From: an uncultured bacterium
GTDB taxonomy: Bacteria; Bipolaricaulota; Bipolaricaulia; UBA7950; UBA9294
Reading direction: 5' to 3'
DNA length: 32,764 nucleotides
Assembly: GCA_913009415.1 (NCBI GenBank)
Contig: CAJVYM010000015.1
Coordinates: 1-32,764 of the forward strand
Shown: in pieces, positions 1-5,752 of the stretch
Layout of the letters: each line of letters starts with the position of its first letter
How positions within the stretch are numbered: position 1 is the first letter of the stretch
Notes under the pieces: generated by a model
Seen by the model: the letters and a program-made list of their open reading frames with translations, nothing else
What the model was told of the DNA's origin: nothing
The model's database searches: none
Program-made: the position numbers and the translations under genes

Positions 1-278
1 AGATGGCAGAGCATGAGCAGATTACAGATGAATTAGGGATCAAGGTTTACTTTGCTCATCCGTACTCATCATGGGAGAGAGGGGTGAACGAGAACACAAA
101 CGGGTTAATTCGTCAGTACTTTCCCAAAGACAGGGAGCTGACAGGAGTTACCAGGGAAGAGATCGAGCAGGCGATGGAGCGGCTCAATCATCGTCCAAGG
201 AAGACACTTGGCTTTCAAACCCCGTATGAAGTATTCTTCTCCACACATACCCTTTTGACAGTTGCACTTGGAAGTTGA
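1..278 (+). CDS. IS30-family transposase, C-terminal fragment (5' end outside window)
   Basis: This is the C-terminal end of an IS30-family DDE transposase, which cuts and joins the ends of its own insertion sequence. The visible part carries the family's YFAHPYSSWERG block, followed by the NENTNGLIRQYFPK block that contains the last catalytic acidic residue, and then LNHRPRKTLGF near the end. The reading frame is open up to the window start, so the ATG at position 3 is probably internal (a preceding acidic residue would read as the usual E-M/F-A-x-H-x-x-I context). The stop is TGA at 276-278. Whether the full element is intact cannot be seen. It lies upstream of, and in the same direction as, the tRNA nucleotidyltransferase gene. 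Confidence 0.9.
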   Translation, partial: MAEHEQITDELGIKVYFAHPYSSWERGVNENTNGLIRQYFPKDRELTGVTREEIEQAMERLNHRPRKTLGFQTPYEVFFSTHTLLTVALGS

Positions 279-285
279 ATCCAAG
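1..285 (+). mobile_element. Right-hand end of an IS30-family insertion sequence
   Basis: The transposase fragment implies that the window starts inside an insertion sequence. In this family the terminal inverted repeat lies at or just past the transposase stop codon, so the right end is placed near 285. The exact boundary is a guess: the left end, and therefore the matching inverted repeat, is outside the window. Confidence 0.5.
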
Positions 286-416
286 ACTTAATACCTCACG
301 GGCTCATACTCATCTTTCGATGAGAAAATACCGTCGAAGGGAGGGCTTATACAAGATCGGATCAGGCTGGGTGAAAAGGGGAGGATTGGAATACCGTTGG
401 GCCTTGAGCATGCTCC
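286..416. other. Non-coding stretch between the insertion sequence and the tRNA nucleotidyltransferase gene
   Basis: No credible gene, RNA or repeat was seen here. Only antisense shadow frames are open. It may be remnant DNA from the insertion event plus upstream promoter sequence. Confidence 0.5.
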
Positions 417-446
417 TTGCGCTCGGTCTTCTCCGCTAGGTATAGT
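417..446 (+). promoter_or_regulatory. Putative sigma70-type promoter of the tRNA nucleotidyltransferase gene
   Basis: A -35-like TTGCGC (417-422) and a good -10 TATAGT (441-446) are separated by 18 bases. Only nine bases separate the -10 box from the ATG at 456, and there is no Shine-Dalgarno sequence. Transcription would therefore start at, or a few bases before, the start codon, which suggests a leaderless mRNA. Confidence 0.5.
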
Positions 447-455
447 CGACTTGCC

Positions 456-1916
456 ATGAATAACGACTATCACATCGATACTGACGAGATCTTCAAGAGA
501 CATCCGTTTGCGCGAGAGATCCTCGATCGCTTGACTGCTGCTGGCTACGAGGCGGTCCTGATCGGGGGTATCGTCCGCGATGCCGTGAGGTCGATCATCG
601 AGCCATCCGTCCCGTTCTCCGCTCGTGAGGTGGATATCGCTACATCCGCGCTTCCACAGGAGGTGCGGCGCCTCTTTCGCGACCGTCCGATCGTCGGCGT
701 GGGGGAGGAATTCGGGGTGTTGGTCATCGCCGCGCCGGACTCTCAGCAGTATGAGGTTGCCACCTTCCGCACCGAGGGCGACTACGACGGGCGCTGGCCG
801 GGCAAGGTCGAGTTGGTGCGTGACCTAGCTGGTGACGTCAAGCGGCGCGACCTGGCGATTAACGGCCTCGCCGCGACGCGCGATGGCGCGGTGATCGACC
901 TGGTCGGTGGGATCGAGGACTTGAAGGCCGGGCTGATTCGGGCGATCGGAGATCCGCAGGTGCGCTTAGCCGAGGATTACCTGCGCATGCTGCGCACGAT
1001 CCGTTTTGCCTGCCGAATCGACGGGGTCATCGATCCGGCAACTGCGGCGGCGATCGCTGCAAACGCTGACAAGATAGAGTCGATCTCGTGGGAGCGGATT
1101 CGCGACGAGCTCCTGCGAATGCTCGCCACCCCCGCTGCAGCGCGGGGGATCGAGCTTCTTGATCAGTTTGGACTGCTTGAGCACATCCTCCCCGAGGTGG
1201 TAGCGATGAAGGGCGTTCTGCAGCCGGAGGACTACCACCCGGAGGGGGATGTGTATGTGCACACGCTCCTTGCTCTACGCATCAGTGACCAGTTCGTTCT
1301 CGACTCGCTCGTGAAGCTAGCGATCCTCTTGCACGACATCGGAAAGCCAAAGGCGCTAATTCGAAACGATGGGGTAAACATGGGCGGACACGATGCGATC
1401 AGTGCGCGTATGACGCGCAGGATCGGCTCTCGTCTGCGCATGAGCAAGCACGATATCGCGCGCCTGGTCTTCTTGGTAAAGAATCACATGCGCATCGCTG
1501 ATTTTCCAAAGATGGGGCGCGGTAAGCAGGTGCGCTTCGTAAGCGAAGGGGAGAACCAGGCTGGGCGTAGCCTGCGCGAGCGCTATCCATTGTTTTTTGA
1601 CCTGTTACAGGTGCTGGTCGCTGACTGTGAGGCCTGCGCGCATAAGTCGTCTGGATGGGTCCCAATCCTGCAGGAGATGCTGCGTGTTGTCGACCACATG
1701 GAGCGCGTGTGCGATCTGAAGAAGGCACGGGCGCTGGTCGATGGGCACGTGTTGATCGCGATGGGCGCTCGACCTGGACCGCGCTTGGGAAAGGTCTTGG
1801 AAGCGGTTCACGACCGCATTCTCGCAGGGGAGATCGGAACTCGTGACGAGGCGATCGCTGCGGCGATGGACCTTCTCGCAAATGAGGCGAAGGGGAAGGA
1901 AGACCGCCTGAGATAG
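456..1916 (+). CDS. cca: CCA-adding-type tRNA nucleotidyltransferase / poly(A) polymerase family with HD domain
   Basis: Class II nucleotidyltransferase of the CCA-adding/poly(A) polymerase family, acting on tRNA 3' ends in the cytoplasm. The head domain starts with LIGGIVRDAVR and continues to EVDIATSALPQE, which holds the metal-binding acidic pair. An RRDLAINGLA motif and the tRNA-binding helix block (AEDYLRMLRTIRFACR) follow. A C-terminal HD domain shows LLHDIGKP, and the tail DGHVLIAMGARPGPRLG is typical of the family. The protein is about 486 residues. The start at 456 was chosen because the conserved region begins soon after it; an in-frame TTG at 417 overlaps the putative promoter. The first catalytic acidic residue is Glu (EVD) where Asp is usual. 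Full CCA-adding versus A-adding or CC-adding specificity cannot be decided from sequence alone. Confidence 0.9.
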   Translation: MNNDYHIDTDEIFKRHPFAREILDRLTAAGYEAVLIGGIVRDAVRSIIEPSVPFSAREVDIATSALPQEVRRLFRDRPIVGVGEEFGVLVIAAPDSQQYEVATFRTEGDYDGRWPGKVELVRDLAGDVKRRDLAINGLAATRDGAVIDLVGGIEDLKAGLIRAIGDPQVRLAEDYLRMLRTIRFACRIDGVIDPATAAAIAANADKIESISWERIRDELLRMLATPAAARGIELLDQFGLLEHILPEVVAMKGVLQPEDYHPEGDVYVHTLLALRISDQFVLDSLVKLAILLHDIGKPKALIRNDGVNMGGHDAISARMTRRIGSRLRMSKHDIARLVFLVKNHMRIADFPKMGRGKQVRFVSEGENQAGRSLRERYPLFFDLLQVLVADCEACAHKSSGWVPILQEMLRVVDHMERVCDLKKARALVDGHVLIAMGARPGPRLGKVLEAVHDRILAGEIGTRDEAIAAAMDLLANEAKGKEDRLR

Positions 1917-1928
1917 GACATGCGCCCT

Positions 1929-1956
1929 GTGACAATCATGCGTACGGTGCTAGTCT
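1929..1956 (+). promoter_or_regulatory. Possible extended -10 promoter upstream of the HerA-like gene
   Basis: TGCTAGTCT (1948-1956) reads as an extended -10 element, with a poor -35 match (GTGACA, 1929-1934) 16 bases upstream. It would give a leader of roughly 50 bases before the ATG at 2017. The matches are weak. Confidence 0.3.
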
Positions 1957-2016
1957 CTCCCTAAATCAAGCAATGAAAGGGGAGATCACGGCTGAGAGAA
2001 CCTCTCGCCATGCACC

Positions 2017-3570
2017 ATGGGAATTCCACTCTCAATTAGCAGCGACCTCGATCTCGATCTGGAGGATATAATCGGCCAGTGCATTGCTATCCTCGGGATA
2101 CGCGGATCGGGAAAGTCGAACACGGCTGGGGTCATCTTCGAGGAGCTTCTGCACAACAATTATCCGCTTTCCATAATTGATATCGATGGCGAGTACTTTG
2201 GCCTGAAGGAGAAGTACGAGGTGTTGGTTGTCGGGCGCGGTGAGGGCGTGGAGATCGAGGTCGACGAGAATTGCGCACAGGAGATCGCGCAGATCAGCAT
2301 GGAGAAGAACATCCCCATCGTTGTTGACCTCTCTGGCTTTCTCTCTGAAGAGCGGACAGCGTTCCTCCAGGAATACTTGAGTGCGCTGTGGACCCTTGCT
2401 GGAAGGCTACGGCATCCATACATCATCGGGATCGAGGAGGCGCACGAGTTCATCCCGCAGGGGGTGAAGACCGAGCTCAAGGAGCTGATCGCGCGCATCG
2501 CTCTGCGCGGTCGGAAGCGAGGGTTAGGGGCGATCGTCATCTCCCAGCGCAGCGCCAAGGTCGATAAGGATGTGCTCAGCCAGGCGGGGATGCTCTTCCT
2601 CCACCGTGTGGTGCACGAGGTCGACATGCGCGTTTACTCTGAACTCCTCCCCTGGCGGAAGGCGGAGACCAAGGAGATCATCACTGCCCTGTCCACCGGC
2701 GAGTGCGTTTATCTGAACGGAGATAGCGTCATCCCGATCTACGTGCGCGAGCGGGAGACGTTCCACGCCGGGTTCACTCCCTCGCTTGAGGTTGTCATCA
2801 CACCGGAGTTAAAGCAGGTTAGCCAGGCAATCATCGAGGCGATAGAGCACGCAAAGCTTGGGAAGGGCAAGAAGACCCGCATCGATCAGCTAGAGGAACA
2901 ACTCGATCACCTCGAATCTGAGGCACTGAAGAAGGACGAAACGATCGCCCGCCTGGAGGGGATCGCCCGCACCCTCGGATACATCAAGGTGGAGGTGCCG
3001 CCGCCGTCCTACCCCGATGTGCAGAACATCAGCAAGGCGATCGTCCACTCCGTCGAGCACCCTGGAGGGGCCAGATCGAGCGCCCCTGGCCCCAGCTACT
3101 CGGTGCGCCCTGTGGCAGTGAATGGAGAGCACGTCTCCACTGCTGCGCCAGTTGGGGTGATCGACATCGAATCATCTGTTACGGCGTCGCCTGAGCAGTC
3201 AATCGAGCTTCCGGATGCTGTCGAGCGGCACATCGAGCGAATAGTTGGCCGTGTGGCAAGAAAGAACATCCTGCACCGAAGAATCCTCGGTTTTGTCATC
3301 GGACACGCGCCCATATCCTATTCAGTCGACCAGATCGCTGCGTGGACGAACTGCGCGCGTGGCGTGATCGACAATGATCCCCCGCGCGACTTCCTCGATA
3401 TGGGCCTTCTCGTGCGCGAACGGCGCAGCGGGAAGATGCACTACCACAGCAATCTCAAGGCGTTTGTCGCGCGCGAGTTTGGCCTCTTCCAGCCCGATCT
3501 CGCCCTCGCTGATCTGCACCGCATTAAGGTCATACTCCATGCTCGCCTTGTTCAACTGGGAGAGCAGTAG
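2017..3570 (+). CDS. HerA/DUF87-type P-loop ATPase with coiled coil and C-terminal winged-helix-like domain
   Basis: FtsK/HerA-superfamily ATPase of 517 residues. HerA proteins are hexameric DNA translocases, often partnered with the nuclease NurA. Walker A is GIRGSGKS (27-34), Walker B with the HerA-type double acid is YIIGIEEAHEF (135-145), and an ISQRSAKVDKDV segment (175-186) matches the sensor region. The N-terminal HAS barrel of archaeal HerA is absent, since Walker A begins at residue 27. After the core come a charged coiled coil (about 286-320), a Pro/Ser-rich linker (about 325-400) and a basic helical region (about 405-500) that could be a winged helix. No NurA gene is nearby. The ATG at 2017 has no clear Shine-Dalgarno sequence. 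A role in DNA translocation is family-based inference; the actual substrate is unknown. Confidence 0.8.
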   Translation: MGIPLSISSDLDLDLEDIIGQCIAILGIRGSGKSNTAGVIFEELLHNNYPLSIIDIDGEYFGLKEKYEVLVVGRGEGVEIEVDENCAQEIAQISMEKNIPIVVDLSGFLSEERTAFLQEYLSALWTLAGRLRHPYIIGIEEAHEFIPQGVKTELKELIARIALRGRKRGLGAIVISQRSAKVDKDVLSQAGMLFLHRVVHEVDMRVYSELLPWRKAETKEIITALSTGECVYLNGDSVIPIYVRERETFHAGFTPSLEVVITPELKQVSQAIIEAIEHAKLGKGKKTRIDQLEEQLDHLESEALKKDETIARLEGIARTLGYIKVEVPPPSYPDVQNISKAIVHSVEHPGGARSSAPGPSYSVRPVAVNGEHVSTAAPVGVIDIESSVTASPEQSIELPDAVERHIERIVGRVARKNILHRRILGFVIGHAPISYSVDQIAAWTNCARGVIDNDPPRDFLDMGLLVRERRSGKMHYHSNLKAFVAREFGLFQPDLALADLHRIKVILHARLVQLGEQ

Positions 3571-3606
3571 AAGAACCTGTGAGTCTGCATTTAGGCGGCA
3601 CAAGCG

Positions 3607-3635
3607 TTGACTCCCCCCCCCGATCTGGCTACAAT
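3607..3635 (+). promoter_or_regulatory. sigma70-type promoter of hpf with a C9 tract in the spacer
   Basis: TTGACT (3607-3612) and TACAAT (3630-3635) are separated by exactly 17 bases, each one mismatch from consensus. The spacer starts with nine consecutive C residues (3613-3621). The predicted start site near 3642 gives a leader of about 16 bases carrying the AAGGAGG ribosome-binding site at 3647-3653. Confidence 0.85.
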
Positions 3636-3657
3636 AAGATCGTGTGAAGGAGGGGGC

Positions 3658-4179
3658 ATGAAGGTAAAGATCGTTGAGCGACATACCGGACCGAGTGACA
3701 TGCTGCGCGAGTACGTGTTGAACAAGACAGAGAGGCTCAGTCGCTACTTTGATAGGATCATCAGCATCGATGTGGTCTTATCTGTGGAGAAGGAGCGGCA
3801 GATCGCCGATTTTCACGCCCACTTGACGAACCGAAAGTTGATCAAGGCTCAGGAAGAATCCTCTGATATGTACGCCTCGGTCGATAAAGCGATCGACAAG
3901 CTCAAGCGACAGTTGGTGAAGTACAAGGATCACCTCAACGATCGCGGGACCAATGTTCCAGTACACGAAGTGGATGAGAGTGAACAGAAAAGCCTTCACC
4001 GCGAGATCATCCGTACATGGACGTACTTTCAGAAACCGATGACGCCAGAGGAAGCTGCCATGCAGCTCGATGCCCTTGAGAAGAGCTTCTTGGTGTTTAT
4101 CGACGCTGAAACAGATGCGGTAAGTGTCATCTATCATAGGCAAGATGGAGACTATGGGTTGATCGAGCCAAGGCGATAG
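3658..4179 (+). CDS. hpf: Ribosome hibernation-promoting factor, long form (HPF)
   Basis: Long-form HPF of 173 residues. It binds the 30S decoding centre and dimerises 70S ribosomes into inactive 100S particles when growth slows. Residues 1 to about 100 form the beta-alpha ribosome-binding domain (start MKVKIVERHTG; basic helix KAIDKLKRQLVKYKDH). Residues about 115-173 form the C-terminal dimerisation domain, with KPMTPEEAAMQLD and the ending VIYHRQDGDYGLIEPRR. The ATG at 3658 was chosen because AAGGAGG lies four bases upstream and a strong promoter ends at 3635; an upstream in-frame TTG at 3607 lies inside the -35 box. The next gene, 26 bases on, is a PP-loop protein and may be cotranscribed. 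Confidence 0.95.
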   Translation: MKVKIVERHTGPSDMLREYVLNKTERLSRYFDRIISIDVVLSVEKERQIADFHAHLTNRKLIKAQEESSDMYASVDKAIDKLKRQLVKYKDHLNDRGTNVPVHEVDESEQKSLHREIIRTWTYFQKPMTPEEAAMQLDALEKSFLVFIDAETDAVSVIYHRQDGDYGLIEPRR

Positions 4180-4188
4180 GGGAGGAAA

Positions 4189-4212
4189 ATGGCCAGGAAT
4201 ATCCCGTGGTAA
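4189..4212 (+). other. Seven-codon reading frame overlapping the start of the PP-loop gene
   Basis: An ATG at 4189 with a strong GGAGG site (4181-4185) opens a frame reading MARNIPW and then stops at 4210-4212, overlapping the GTG start at 4206. It could be a translationally coupling mini-ORF. Alternatively, it is the true N-terminus of the downstream protein separated by a one-base indel. Confidence 0.35.
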
Positions 4213-5285
4213 CAGCACTCGCCTTGTTTTCGGGTAGTTTGGCCAGCCGGGTGGCGGCACGGCTGGTGCAGCGATCGCCAGCGGTCGACAAGATCTTCCT
4301 GTTACACTTTCGCTCGCCGTTCTTCGAAGAGGTCGATGGACTGCGTGAGCTTATCAAGAATGAGTGGCCGGGGACCGTGTTTCGCACTCAGTCCTTAAAG
4401 AAGGACTATCGCAGGTTGGTAAACATCCTTCCAGGTCAGTCTTTCTCTCTCTTACGTAGCTGCCTAAGCTGTCGCACGCTAATGCTCTCCCGTGCGATTC
4501 GTTTCATGCAACGGCTCAATGCTGAGTTCATTATCACCGGTGAGGTCGTGGGGCATCAGGGGCTCGCCGAGCAGGAGATGGAGCGCATCACCGAGGACCT
4601 TGGAATCAGAGGCCTTGTCCTGCGCCCTCTCTCCGCCCGACTACTTCCGCAGACCATCCCCGAGATCAAGGGCTGGGTGGATCGCGATCTTCTCGGCGAC
4701 CTACGCGATGGGCAAACGGATCGTTTACTGGACTGGGGAAGTGCCCTGGACCTGGATGTGAAAAACGAAGTGGGTTTCTATCCGCGCTGCAAGTTGACCC
4801 TCTCCGGATTCGGAAAAAGGCTCGAGAACCTGTTTTCTGAGGAGGTGTTTACCCTCAACACGCTAAAATTGCTAGAGTTCAGTGTTTACTACAAGCGCTC
4901 TCCGGATGTGAAGATGGTCCTGGCGCTGGACGAGAGAGAAAAAAGGACGCTGCAGACGTACTTCTTGCCGCAGGATTTGCGCGTCTATCTTCCCACCCAC
5001 GCTGGGCCGATGACCCTTGTACGTACCGATTGGGCCAGCAAGTCACCGCGCGAAATAGAGGAGATAATCAGCCTTGCCGGGCGCATCACTGCGACGCATA
5101 GTGATGCTTCACATCTGGTAGCCGTTCCCGTCAGCTACCGATTTGAAAACGATGACGAGACGCAGCAATTGAACGTCTTTCCCTTTCGTTCGTTGAAGGA
5201 AATAGGAAAAAATTGCTTCTCCTGCCGTCTTTCTTCTCCCCTGGAGGGGCACATCACTCCTGCGGTTGAAAAACTGGCGCAATAG
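4206..5285 (+). CDS. PP-loop ATPase-like protein related to ThiI/MnmA tRNA sulfur-transfer enzymes
   Basis: A 359-residue protein resembling PP-loop enzymes that activate tRNA bases with ATP for sulfur transfer. The N-terminal ALFSGSLAS (6-14) aligns with the SGGxDS pyrophosphatase loop but is degenerate, lacking the second Gly and the Asp. A CLSC pair (86-89) followed by an RTLMLSRA helix, then TGEVVGHQ (111-118) and LRPLSARLLPQT (139-150), match the family layout of a cysteine pair followed by a TGE block. The substrate is not known. The GTG start at 4206 has AGGA seven bases upstream; a stronger ribosome-binding site serves an ATG at 4189 in another frame, so the N-terminus may be a few residues longer if there is an indel. 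It lies 26 bases after hpf and ends just inside the promoter for the fmdB-like/rpoC unit. Confidence 0.65.
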   Translation: MVTALALFSGSLASRVAARLVQRSPAVDKIFLLHFRSPFFEEVDGLRELIKNEWPGTVFRTQSLKKDYRRLVNILPGQSFSLLRSCLSCRTLMLSRAIRFMQRLNAEFIITGEVVGHQGLAEQEMERITEDLGIRGLVLRPLSARLLPQTIPEIKGWVDRDLLGDLRDGQTDRLLDWGSALDLDVKNEVGFYPRCKLTLSGFGKRLENLFSEEVFTLNTLKLLEFSVYYKRSPDVKMVLALDEREKRTLQTYFLPQDLRVYLPTHAGPMTLVRTDWASKSPREIEEIISLAGRITATHSDASHLVAVPVSYRFENDDETQQLNVFPFRSLKEIGKNCFSCRLSSPLEGHITPAVEKLAQ

Positions 5286-5293
5286 AGTATACT
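5266..5293 (+). promoter_or_regulatory. Promoter upstream of the FmdB-like gene and rpoC
   Basis: TTGAAA (5266-5271) and TATACT (5288-5293), 16 bases apart, are close to the sigma70 consensus. The promoter overlaps the 3' end of the PP-loop gene. A start near 5300 would give a transcript covering the FmdB-like gene, the hairpin at 5671 and rpoC. Confidence 0.6.
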
Positions 5294-5392
5294 GTTCGAT
5301 TGGCGCCGTAGATGTTTGTTGGATAACGTACGTCAAAGAAAGAGATAGAGCTGAGCTGAACGAAAACCCCCGTGGAGGGAAGAAGGGGGCGT

Positions 5393-5622
5393 ATGCCTTT
5401 TTACCGTCATGAGTGTGACAACTGCAAGGCGGTCTTCAAGGTCTCGATAACAAAATGGAGAGGGCACCACAGTTAGTTGCCCGGGGTGTGGAAGCGAAGA
5501 GGTTAAACGGCTCGCGCCGCACATAGGCGTGATCCACTAAGGGAAGCGGGTACTACATCACACATTATGCGGGCAGAATTGGAGAGAACAGGGAATCCAC
5601 GGCGACAGAGACCGAGGAGTGA
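5393..5622 (+). pseudogene. FmdB-family zinc-ribbon protein gene, broken by two frameshifts
   Basis: Three short frames in succession reconstruct one FmdB-type regulatory zinc-ribbon protein of about 75 residues. The first begins MPFYRHECDNCKAVFKV (from ATG 5393) and stops at 5474. The second, from about 5478, reads CPGCGSEEVKRLAPHIGVIH and stops at 5538. The third, from about 5539, reads KGSGYYITHYAGRIGEN and ends at TGA 5620-5622. Together they give the CxxC...CxxC zinc ribbon followed by the family's KGSGFY-like motif. Each join needs a net +1 shift, so either the gene is decaying or the assembly has two indels. FmdB-family functions are poorly defined (putative small regulators). It would be transcribed with rpoC from the promoter at 5266. 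Confidence 0.8.
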
Positions 5623-5670
5623 GCGATTGGTGTCTCCCTATCAGATAGATGAGTAGTTGAACGTGGTGGC

Positions 5671-5696
5671 GGTCCCGTTGCTGGCGGGACCTTTTT
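5671..5696 (+). terminator. Terminator-like hairpin in the rpoC leader
   Basis: GGTCCCG (5671-5677) pairs perfectly with CGGGACC (5685-5691) around a seven-base loop, and five T residues follow (5692-5696). It has the form of an intrinsic terminator but sits only 56 bases before the rpoC start, with no convincing promoter in between. It could end the FmdB-like transcript or act as an attenuator for rpoC. Confidence 0.65.
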
Positions 5697-5752
5697 GTAC
5701 GGGTGCGGTGCTTCTAAAGAATGAGAATGTACGCAAGCGCGAGGTGAGCCTA

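Noticed and set aside
1399-1935. Minus-strand frame of 178 codons
   Set aside because: It is antisense to the tRNA nucleotidyltransferase and Arg/Pro/Ser-rich, as expected of a GC-driven shadow.
1975-2016. TPP riboswitch, because CTGAGA occurs in the leader of the HerA-like gene
   Set aside because: The second conserved half (ACCTGATC...) is absent, and the downstream gene has no thiamine role.
5661-5700. T-box-like leader before rpoC (GTGGTGGCGGTCCCG followed by a terminator)
   Set aside because: The T-box consensus (GGGTGGNACCGCG) is not matched, and rpoC is not an amino-acid-related gene. Only the plain hairpin and T-run are supported.
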